Below are positions 43,403-51,200 of a stretch of 64,000 bases of DNA, piece by piece. The notes under the pieces were generated by a model, which made no database searches, was not told the origin of the DNA, and saw nothing but the letters and a program-made list of their open reading frames with translations. The stretch comes from Allobosea sp. CS1GBMeth4. GTDB taxonomy: Bacteria > Pseudomonadota > Alphaproteobacteria > Rhizobiales > Beijerinckiaceae. The number at the start of each line of letters is the position of its first letter. The stretch's first letter is position 1. The DNA lies in the NCBI RefSeq assembly GCF_900185715.1, contig NZ_FYAS01000030.1:62001-126000 (forward strand), read 5' to 3'. The position numbers and the translations under genes were made by a program.

Positions 43403-44332
43403 GTGACGACGCTGCTGATCAGCCATCCCTCCAGCCTTCGCCATGTCACGCCGCCGGGTCATCCCGAGCGGCCGGACCGCATCCGCGCCGTCGAGCAGGC
43501 GCTGGAGGAGGAGCGCTTCGCCGCGCTCCAGCGCGTCGAGGCGCCGGAAGGGACGCTCGCCCAGATCGGCCTCTGCCATCCCGCCGCCTATGCGCAGGCG
43601 ATCGTCTCTGCGGCGCCGCAGGACGGCATGGTCCAGGTCGATGCCGACACGATCATGTCGCCAGGTACGCTCTCGGCCGCGCTGCATGGTGTCGGAGCCG
43701 CGACCCTCGCCGTCGACGAGGTGATGACGCAGCGCGCCCGCAACGCCTTCAGCGCCATGCGCCCGCCCGGGCACCATGCCGAGAGCGACAAGGCGATGGG
43801 CTTCTGCTTCTTCAACAACGCCGCCATCGCCGCGCGCCATGCGCAATCGGCCCATGGCGCCGAACGCGTCGCCATCGTCGACTGGGACGTCCATCACGGC
43901 AACGGCACGCAGGAGATCTTCTGGTCCGACGCCAGCGTGCTCTACGCCTCGACCCATGAGATGCCGCTCTATCCCGGCACAGGCGCTCCTTCCGAGCGTG
44001 GCGAGCACGGCACCATCGTCAACGTCCCGCTCAGGGCGGGAGACGGGGGCGAGGCCTTCCGGGACGCCTTCGAGAGCGCGATCCTGCCGCGGCTGGACGC
44101 CTTCCGGCCCGATCTCGTCATCATCTCGGCCGGCTTCGACGCGCATTGGCGCGATCCGCTCGCCAACCTCAATCTGAAGGAATCGGACTTCGCCTGGGCG
44201 ACGCGGCAGCTGATGGAGGTCGCCGACCGCCATGCCGGCGGGCGCCTCGTCTCGGTGCTGGAAGGCGGCTACGACCTCGAGGGCCTGTCGAAATCGGCCG
44301 CCGCCCACGTCATGGCGCTGATGCGGGGGTGA
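43403..44332 (+). CDS. Histone deacetylase-family (acetoin utilisation/acetylpolyamine amidohydrolase-like) protein
   Basis: A 309-residue arginase/deacetylase-fold hydrolase. Zn ligands and catalytic residues are visible: FSAMRPPGHHAESDKAMGF, AIVDWDVHHGNGTQEIF, IISAGFDAHWRDPLANL and LEGGYDLEGL. Length and motifs match bacterial AcuC/APAH-like deacetylases that remove acetyl groups from amines or lysines. I favour the GTG at 43403 (VTTLLISHPSSLRHVTPPGH) because GGAGAG precedes it and the fold starts there; in-frame ATGs exist at 43373 and further upstream. It is convergent with ribB. Confidence 0.9.
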   Translation: MTTLLISHPSSLRHVTPPGHPERPDRIRAVEQALEEERFAALQRVEAPEGTLAQIGLCHPAAYAQAIVSAAPQDGMVQVDADTIMSPGTLSAALHGVGAATLAVDEVMTQRARNAFSAMRPPGHHAESDKAMGFCFFNNAAIAARHAQSAHGAERVAIVDWDVHHGNGTQEIFWSDASVLYASTHEMPLYPGTGAPSERGEHGTIVNVPLRAGDGGEAFRDAFESAILPRLDAFRPDLVIISAGFDAHWRDPLANLNLKESDFAWATRQLMEVADRHAGGRLVSVLEGGYDLEGLSKSAAAHVMALMRG

Positions 44333-44376
44333 ATGGCGACAGTAGGCAGCCGGGGAGACCTACTGCCTGCTGCCCG

Positions 44377-45657
44377 CTACTCCAGCGGCGCGGTCTCGGC
44401 GATCTCGATGCCGAAGCCGGAGAGGCCGACGAAGGCGCGGGTCGAGGACGCCAGGTTGACGATCGAGGCGACGCCGAGATCGCGCAGGATCTGGGCGCCG
44501 AGGCCGACCTCGCGCCATTGCTGCGAGCGCAGCGCATCCGAGGAGCCCTCGTCCTCGACGCTGTTGATCGGCACGCCGGCCGAGCCGTCGCGCAGATAGA
44601 TCAGCACGCCCCGGCCCTCCTGCTGGAACCGGCGCAGCGCGCACTGGATCGTCGAGGCGCCGCCGAGCACGTCGGCGACGACATTGGCGCGGTGCAGCCG
44701 GGCCGGCACCTTCTCGCCGTCGCCGAGCTTGCCCATGACGAAGGCGAAATGCTGGGTGTCGTCGAAGGGCGTGACATAGACATGGCCGGTCATCTCGCCG
44801 AACTCGGTCTTGACCGGGAAGGAGTGCACGCGCTCGACCAGCTTCTCGCGCGCCTGGCGATAGGCGATCAGATCGGCGACCGTGATCTGCTTGAGACCGT
44901 GCTTCTGCGCGAAGGCGGTGATCTGCGCGCCCTTCATCACCGTGCCGTCGTCATTCGCGAGCTCGCAGATCACGCCGACGGGCGGCAGCTCGGCGAGTTT
45001 GCACAGGTCGACGGCAGCCTCGGTATGGCCCGAGCGCATCAGGACGCCGCCATCCTTGGCGATCAGCGGGAAGACATGGCCGGGGCGGACGAAGTCGGCG
45101 GCGCCCATATTGCCGTTGGCGAGCGCACGCACCGTGTTGGTGCGCTGCTCGGCCGAGATGCCGGTGGTGAGCCCGTGCTTGACGTCGACGGTGATGGTGA
45201 AGGCGGTGCCGAGCGGGGCGTCGTTGGACGAGACCATCGGGTCGAGCCGCAGGCGTCTCGCCTCGCTCGCCGTCAGCGGCGCGCAGACGATGCCGCAGGT
45301 GTTGCGGATGATGAACGCCATCTTCTCCGGCGTGCACAGCGAGGCGGCGACGATGAGGTCGCCCTCGTTCTCGCGGTCGTCGTCATCGGTGACGATGACG
45401 ATCTCACCGCGCGCGAAGGCTTCGATGGCTTCGGTGACGTGGCTCATGCCGGTTCCTCGCGAGCCCTGCAGGCCCAGAAAGTCGTTGGGGGTGACGGCGC
45501 CGCCGGTCGCGGTGGCGATGCGCTCGGCGCTCTCGCGCGAGATCCAGGCGGACGGATCGTTGCAGAGCGCCGTGACGCTGGCCGGCGACAGGCCGACCTG
45601 CCGGGCAAAGGCGCTGCGCGCGGTTTTGGTCTGAAGGAGCCAGGCGTCGAGCTTCAT
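44377..45657 (-). CDS. ribB: RibB (3,4-dihydroxy-2-butanone 4-phosphate synthase) with N-terminal HTH and degenerate C-terminal RibA-like domain
   Basis: A 426-residue fusion. Residues 1-65 look like a Cro/XRE helix-turn-helix: FARQVGLSPASVTALCNDPS, then SAERIATATGGAVTPNDF. Met71 begins a normal RibB domain (IVIVTDDDDRENEGDLIVAA; DFVRPGHVFPLIAKDGGVLM), which makes dihydroxybutanone phosphate from ribulose 5-phosphate for riboflavin. From about residue 285 comes a GTP-cyclohydrolase-II-like domain (EGRGVLIYLRDG), but its three zinc cysteines are absent. If Met71 (nt 45447) were the true start there would be no HTH, but the upstream frame keeps clear HTH character. An inverted repeat 52-68 bp upstream may be its own operator. 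Confidence 0.88.
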   Translation of the reverse strand: MKLDAWLLQTKTARSAFARQVGLSPASVTALCNDPSAWISRESAERIATATGGAVTPNDFLGLQGSRGTGMSHVTEAIEAFARGEIVIVTDDDDRENEGDLIVAASLCTPEKMAFIIRNTCGIVCAPLTASEARRLRLDPMVSSNDAPLGTAFTITVDVKHGLTTGISAEQRTNTVRALANGNMGAADFVRPGHVFPLIAKDGGVLMRSGHTEAAVDLCKLAELPPVGVICELANDDGTVMKGAQITAFAQKHGLKQITVADLIAYRQAREKLVERVHSFPVKTEFGEMTGHVYVTPFDDTQHFAFVMGKLGDGEKVPARLHRANVVADVLGGASTIQCALRRFQQEGRGVLIYLRDGSAGVPINSVEDEGSSDALRSQQWREVGLGAQILRDLGVASIVNLASSTRAFVGLSGFGIEIAETAPLE

Positions 45658-45708
45658 GAGCCGAAGCTAATACGGCTTTGGTTCAGCTGCAATGAATGAA
45701 ATCGAATT

Positions 45709-45725
45709 TTTCAGCGATACTGAAA
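45709..45725. promoter_or_regulatory. Inverted repeat in the ribB promoter region
   Basis: TTTCAG-CGATA-CTGAAA, perfect 6-bp arms with a 5-bp spacer, in an AT-rich stretch 52-68 bp upstream of the HTH-ribB start; an extra TTCAG half-site occurs at 45682-45686. No FMN riboswitch consensus is present in this leader, so control by a DNA-binding protein, possibly the HTH domain of RibB itself, is plausible. Confidence 0.45.
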
Positions 45726-45810
45726 TGCTGATTTGAAGTCGTCCTGGTCGGGCTCGCCCCCCACCAGCTCAGGCCGCAAGAGGCTCCAATTGCAGCCTTC
45801 TCGTCAGGAG

Positions 45811-45844
45811 ATTCTCGGGTCTGCGTTTCGCTTCGCCCGAGAAT
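45811..45844. repeat. REP-like hairpin ATTCTCGGG...CCCGAGAAT
   Basis: Perfect 9-bp arms ATTCTCGGG (45811-45819) and CCCGAGAAT (45836-45844) with a 16-nt loop, located 12 bp beyond the aroC stop. It may act in 3'-end formation as well; no U-tract follows on either strand. Confidence 0.6.
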
Positions 45845-45855
45845 GACGCCTCTGG

Positions 45856-46974
45856 TCACCCCCCGAACGGCCAGCGCGGCTCGATCACGCCGACCTGGGC
45901 ACGGTGGCGCAGGAACTGGTCGGCGAGCACGCAGGCGACCATGGCCTCGCCCACCGGCACGGCGCGGATGCCGACGCAGGGGTCGTGCCGCCCCTTCGTG
46001 AACATCTCGGCCTCGCCGCCGGTGCGGGTCACGGTGGCGCGGGGCGACAGGATCGACGAGGTCGGCTTCACCGCGAAGCGCGCCACGATCGGCTGACCGG
46101 TCGCGATGCCGCCGAGGATGCCGCCGGCATGGTTCGACAGGAACAGCGGCCGGCCGTCATTGCCGGCGCGCATCTCGTCGGCGTTCTCCTCGCCGGAAAG
46201 CTCGGCCGCGCCGAAGCCGTCACCGATCTCGACCCCCTTGACCGCGTTGATGCTCATCAGCGCCGCCGCGATCTCGGCGTCGAGCTTGCCGTAGATCGGC
46301 GCGCCCAGCCCCGCCGGCACGCCTTCCGCGACGATCTCCAGCACCGCCCCGATCGAGGACCCGGCCTTGCGGATGCCGTCGAGATAATCGGCGAAGCGCT
46401 CGGCCGCCTTCGCGTCCGGGCAGAAGAAGGGATTGCGGCCGACCTCGTCCCAATCCCAATTGCCGCGATCGATCCTGTGCGGCCCCATCTGGACGAGGGC
46501 GCCGCGCACGACCAGGCCCGGCACGACCTTGCGGGCGATCGCCCCGGCCGCGACCCGCATCGCCGTCTCGCGCGCCGACGAGCGCCCGCCGCCGCGATAG
46601 TCGCGAATGCCGTATTTCACGTCATAGGTGAAATCGGCATGGCCGGGACGGTACTTGTCCTTGATCTCGGAATAGTCCTTCGAGCGCTGGTCGACATTGT
46701 CGATCATCAGCCCGATCGAGGTTCCCGTCGTGACCTGCTCGCCATCGGCCTCCCGGGCGAAGACGCCGGAGACGATCCGGACCTGGTCCGGCTCCTGGCG
46801 CTGCGTCGTGTAGCGCGACTGGCCGGGCCGCCGCCGGTCGAGCTCGCGCTGGATCTCGGCCTCGCTCAGCGGGATCAGCGGCGGGCAGCCGTCGACGACG
46901 CAGCCGATAGCAGGCCCATGGCTCTCGCCGAAGGTGGTGACGCGGAAGAGATGGCCGAAACTGTTGTGGGACAT
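45856..46974 (-). CDS. aroC: Chorismate synthase
   Basis: A 372-residue AroC, which converts 5-enolpyruvylshikimate 3-phosphate to chorismate using reduced FMN. Signature segments are visible: [75 protein letters not shown] and the C-terminal [18 protein letters not shown]. Length and motif order are normal. ATG 46974 ([10 protein letters not shown]) is the family start; the longer frame adds a Cys/Arg-rich tail. It sits 31 bp downstream of the toxin-antitoxin pair, same strand. Confidence 0.97.
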   Translation of the reverse strand: MSHNSFGHLFRVTTFGESHGPAIGCVVDGCPPLIPLSEAEIQRELDRRRPGQSRYTTQRQEPDQVRIVSGVFAREADGEQVTTGTSIGLMIDNVDQRSKDYSEIKDKYRPGHADFTYDVKYGIRDYRGGGRSSARETAMRVAAGAIARKVVPGLVVRGALVQMGPHRIDRGNWDWDEVGRNPFFCPDAKAAERFADYLDGIRKAGSSIGAVLEIVAEGVPAGLGAPIYGKLDAEIAAALMSINAVKGVEIGDGFGAAELSGEENADEMRAGNDGRPLFLSNHAGGILGGIATGQPIVARFAVKPTSSILSPRATVTRTGGEAEMFTKGRHDPCVGIRAVPVGEAMVACVLADQFLRHRAQVGVIEPRWPFGG

Positions 46975-47005
46975 GAGTGCCTGGCGAGACTGGAGCGCTC
47001 GCTTC

Positions 47006-47452
47006 TTATCCGGTTTCCGGCAGCGGCGGCAGCCCCTGAAACGGATCGAATGCGGAAACACCCAAGGGTGCGAAATGCCTCAGGTTTCTGGTCAGCACGG
47101 TCAAGCCGTGCGCCTTGGCCGTCGCGGCGATGGCGATATCCTCGAAGCCCGGCCGATGAGCCCGTGCCCGGTCGATCAGGTCCCCGGCAAACTGCGCGCA
47201 GCGCAGGTCGAACGGGAGCACCTTCTCGCCATAGAAGTGCTCGACCGCCTGCCACCACGCGGCGAGCGCGCGTGCCTTGGCGCCTGCACCTTCCCGCTCC
47301 GCCTTCGCGATGCCGGCCTGCACCTCGGCCGCCGTGACAACCGAGAGAAAGAGCTGCGCGCTCGCCCGATCGAGCCAGACGGCCAGCTCCGTCGTCTCCA
47401 TCCGCTTCGAGGGGGCGAGCGCCGAGATCACATTGGTGTCGACCAGGAACAT
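47006..47452 (-). CDS. VapC-type PIN-domain ribonuclease toxin
   Basis: A 148-residue PIN-domain protein. Acidic residues of the active site are Asp5 ([11 protein letters not shown]), Glu43 ([11 protein letters not shown]) and Asp105 ([13 protein letters not shown]), and the closing motif is [11 protein letters not shown]. VapC toxins cleave tRNA or other RNA. Length and order are typical. Its start codon shares one base with the stop of the Phd-type antitoxin upstream, the usual antitoxin-first arrangement. Lies between aroC and a lipoprotein gene, in a stretch that looks inserted relative to the housekeeping genes on both sides. Confidence 0.92.
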   Translation of the reverse strand: MFLVDTNVISALAPSKRMETTELAVWLDRASAQLFLSVVTAAEVQAGIAKAEREGAGAKARALAAWWQAVEHFYGEKVLPFDLRCAQFAGDLIDRARAHRPGFEDIAIAATAKAHGLTVLTRNLRHFAPLGVSAFDPFQGLPPLPETG

Positions 47453-47694
47453 CAGAGATCGGCAGGCGAACGGAGCTCTCCGCTTCGGGCAGGGATGTCC
47501 TCCGCCTCCCCCGGAAACGCCGCCAGCAGATGCCCGAAGCTCGGCGAGCGCGCGAGCCGCTCATACTCCGCGAACGACATGACCACCGCGTCCTTGCGGC
47601 CATGCCGTGTGATGATCGACGGCTTCCCGCGAACGGCCTGGTCGACCACCGCGGACAAGGTCGCCTTCGCATCCTTGAGCTGGATCTCACGCAT
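47452..47694 (-). CDS. Phd/YefM-family antitoxin
   Basis: An 80-residue protein beginning MREIQLKDAKATLSAVVDQA, then VRGKPSIITRHGRKDAVVMS and FAEYERL, the Phd/YefM DNA-binding fold. The C-terminal tail (about residues 55-80) would wrap and neutralise the PIN toxin encoded immediately downstream. Phd-type antitoxins also repress their own operon; a short inverted repeat precedes the gene. The pairing of a Phd/YefM antitoxin with a PIN (VapC) toxin is a well-known hybrid arrangement. Confidence 0.92.
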   Translation of the reverse strand: MREIQLKDAKATLSAVVDQAVRGKPSIITRHGRKDAVVMSFAEYERLARSPSFGHLLAAFPGEAEDIPARSGELRSPADL

Positions 47695-47708
47695 CGCCGC
47701 CTCCGATA

Positions 47709-47723
47709 TGACCAGAGTGGTTA
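47709..47723. promoter_or_regulatory. Possible antitoxin operator
   Basis: TGACCA-GAG-TGGTTA, a 6-bp inverted repeat with one mismatch, 15 bp upstream of the antitoxin ATG and next to an AT-rich promoter-like stretch (TTATTTATTG). Position fits Phd autoregulation; evidence is symmetry only. Confidence 0.35.
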
Positions 47724-47777
47724 TTTATTGTGGCCCCGGACTCTGGGCAATAGGGCTGGCCGCGCCTGGAGCGCCGT

Positions 47778-48173
47778 TCACTTCACGTCGATGACGATGT
47801 CCTTGCTCGTGACAAAGCGCCCGCCGCCATCGTTGCGGATGCCGTCATACTTCAAAGTCAGCCGATCTTGGCCGCGAAAGCCGGAACTGGGCGTGTAGAT
47901 CGACACGCGATAGTCGACGACTTTGCCGTCGCATCTGTCGCCGGGCAGCTTGAGCGGGTGCTTGACCAGCGTATGGGTCACCCGCCCATGTGCCGGCGCT
48001 GTCTCGATCGAAACCTCGGGCGGTTCCCACGCCCAGCACGATCCGTCCGTGTACATCGTAAACGCATAGGCAACGACAGGGGTATTCACCTTCGTCGTTG
48101 TCGTATGGGCAGCGTTGCAGCCAGCCAACACGATCGCCGCAACGCCGAGCCCGGCGCAAATCCTGATCGTCAT
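47778..48173 (-). CDS. Hypothetical lipoprotein
   Basis: A 131-residue protein with signal MTIRICAGLGVAAIVLAGCN and lipobox LAGC (Cys19). The mature part (YAFTMYTDGSCWAWEPPEVS, then SSGFRGQDRLTLKYDGIRND) looks like a small all-beta domain of the Ig-like type; a Cys pair (in GSCWAW and GDRCDG) may form a disulfide. I do not recognise a specific family. GC is lower than the surroundings. It is upstream of the Phd/VapC pair and downstream of the large NRPS-like gene, same strand, with no overlap. Confidence 0.75.
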   Translation of the reverse strand: MTIRICAGLGVAAIVLAGCNAAHTTTTKVNTPVVAYAFTMYTDGSCWAWEPPEVSIETAPAHGRVTHTLVKHPLKLPGDRCDGKVVDYRVSIYTPSSGFRGQDRLTLKYDGIRNDGGGRFVTSKDIVIDVK

Positions 48174-48243
48174 GGTATCCCCCAGCCCGGAATGGGCCGG
48201 GACACCTAATGCAATCGTGAGTTGCGGCGCAAGTGCATCGAGC

Positions 48244-51200
48244 TCAATGCTGCGAGGCTGCCGCCGGCACCGCAGGCGCGCCCTCCCAGCGCGTGTTCGC
48301 CGGCAGGCTCTCGCCCTTCATGATCACGGTCAGCAGGCCGATCTGGGCGTAGTCGCCGACATGGGTGTCGTAGAGCACGGTCGCGCCGGCGCCGACGCAG
48401 ACGCCCTTGCCGAGCGTGACCTTGCCGACCTTCATCACCCGGTCCTCGTAGAGATGGGTCTGCAGCGCCGAATGGGCGTTGACGGTGCAGAAATCGCCGA
48501 CCTTGATGCAGTCGAACTCGGTGATGTCGGTCGAGTCCAGCCACACGCCCTGCCCGTATTGCGCCCCGAACAGGCGCAGGAACCAGGGCAGGAACGGCGT
48601 GCCGCGCAGATAGTCGAGCAGCACCTTGCCGCCGAGCCCCCAGTAGAGCACCGCGACCGCCTCGGTGCGCATCGCCCAGAACGACCACATCGGCTTCATC
48701 ACCGGCCTGTAGACGCCCATCAGCAGCCATTTCATCAGCGCGCAGATCAGCGTCTGCACGACGGCGATGACCACGGCGCAGCCCATGAAGGCGAGCGCGA
48801 GGCCAGCCCAGTCGCGATCGAAGATCTTCTGCTGGAGCACGAGGTCGACGGCGAGCGTGCCGAAGGTGATGAACAGCATCGCCGGGAAGGAGGTGTGCAG
48901 CGCCTCGAAGGCAGCGCGCCCCAGCTGCTTGCCGAGCGAGGGCTTGTAGGTCCAGTCGACGCCGAGATCGACCTTCTGCCGCGTCGGCAGCCTGATCGGC
49001 GGCGAGCCGAACCAGGTGTCGCCGGCGCTCATCAGCGCGTTCGCCGGCGGCTTCGACTTGATGCCGATCAGCACCCGGTCGGGAATCACGGTGCCGGGCG
49101 GCACCACCGCGTCGTTGCCGACGAAGACCTGTTCGCCGGTAAGGGTCATGTCGAGGCGCATATAGCCGCGCCGCATGTCCTCGTCGCCGAAGATCACCTC
49201 GTCGGCGATGAAGTTGCCGGCGCCGATGCCGGTGATGTCGTAGCGGCCGGACAGATTGGTCGAGATCTCGGCGCCCTGCCCGATCCTGGCGCCCATCATC
49301 CGGTACCAGAAGCGCATGTAGATCGTGGCGAACAGCGAGGACAGCGTCTCCAGCGTCACCTCCGTCGCCAGCGCCACCGTCCATTTGCGGGCATAGAAGC
49401 TCGAATGGATCGAATAGGAGCCCGAGGAGACGCGCGGCAGGATCGCCCAGCGCAGGGCCGCGATCAGGAACACGGTGATCGCGATCAGGCCGATCGCCGT
49501 CGGCCAGGTCAGCAATGGCAGGTACCAGAGATAGCTGACGTCCGACCAGGTCGCGACCCAGTTGTCGATCCTGTCGAACAGCCAGAAGGCCGGGAAGATC
49601 GGCAGCAGGCTGATCGGCGGCAGGGCGATCAGCATGACGACGTAGAACAGCGTCATCGCCGCCCGCCTGCGGCTGCTCGCCTGCGCCTGCTCGGGCAGCG
49701 CCGCGAGATCGACCTGGCCGGTCCTGCGCGCCGGCGAGCCGTCCCAGATCTCGGCCTCGCCGATCCTGGCGCCCGGCGCGATCGCGGTCAGGTCGCAGAT
49801 CTCGGCATGGTCGCCGACCTCGCAGCCATGGCCGAACACCACGGACGAGCCTGCATAGACGTCCTTGCCGAGCGTGATGCGGCCGATGACGAAATCGGCC
49901 CCGATCGCCTCGGCATTGGCGAAGGTCGTCTTCGAGCCGAGCGTGGTGCCGTCGCCGATCTCGATGAGGTCGACGGCGCCGGCCTCGTAATCGGAAATGA
50001 TGACGTCGCGCCCGACTCTGGCGCCGAGCAGGCGCCAGTAGAAGCGCATCACCGGCGTGCCCTGCAGCCATTTGATGTGCACGAGCCCGGCGACCCGTGA
50101 TGCGAACCACCAGCGGAAATAGTAGACGCCCCAGAGCGGATAGGTGCCGGGCTTCGTCCGGCCGAGCACCAGCCATTTCAGGCCGATCGAGATGAAGCCG
50201 GTGGCGATCGTGATCGCGACATAGATGCCGAGCAGCGCGAAGACCTGCGCCATCGCCGACAATTCCTCGCCGGAGAGCAGCATGTAGCTGACGAAGATGC
50301 CGAGCCATTGCGCCGTCGACAGGCTGATGATGACCGGCAGCGCGACCGCCTGCGCCAGCCCGCACAGGAAGCGGCGCAGCAGCGGCGGCGGCGTGAAGGA
50401 GAGGTCCTCTTCGGCCCGCGCGCCGCGCGCGTCGAGCAGCGCCGCCATCGCCCGCAGGGTGCGCGCGCCATAGACGTCCTGCAGCGTGATCCCGGCATGG
50501 GCCGGCGTCTCGCGCACGATCGAGATGAAGCGCGCCGCCAGCAGCGAATGGCCGCCGAGGTCGACGAAGAAATCGGCCTCCAGCGGCAGCGCCTGCGCGC
50601 CGAGCACGCGCTTGGCCGCGTCGAGCAGGGCCGCCTCGGTCTCGTTGCGCGGCGGCTCCTGCTGGCCGCTCGCAGCCGGGGCGGTCAGCGGCGCCGCCTT
50701 CAGCATCTTGCGGTCGACCTTGCCGGAGACCATGCGCGGCAGCGAGCCGATCGGCTCGAAATGCGCAGGGATCATGTAGGGCGGCAGCCTCTCGCGCAGC
50801 GAGGCGCGCAGCACGGCGCCTTCCATCTGGACCCCCGGCTCGCCGACCAGGAAGGCGACGAGCCGCTCGATGCCGTCATCGGTGCGCAGGACCACCGCCG
50901 CCTGGCCGACGCCGGCCTCGTCGGTGAGCGCCGTCTCGATCTCGCCGAGCTCGACCCGGAAGCCGCGGATCTTGACCTGGTCGTCGATGCGCCCGTGGAA
51001 GACGATATTGCCGTTCTCGTCCAGGCTGACCGCGTCGCCGGAACGGTAGAGGATCGGATCGTCGCCGCTGGTGCCGAACGGGTTGGCGATGAACTTCTCG
51101 GCGGTCAGCTCCGGCCGCAGATGGTAGCCCTTCGCCACGCCGGGGCCGCCGATCAGCAATTCGCCCTGCTGGCCGATGCCGGCCAGCTTCATCTCCTCGT

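Noticed and set aside
45658-45800. FMN riboswitch expected upstream of ribB
   Set aside because: No segment resembling the conserved RFN element (AGGGGCGGGG...-type stems) is present in the leader; only the short inverted repeat is seen.
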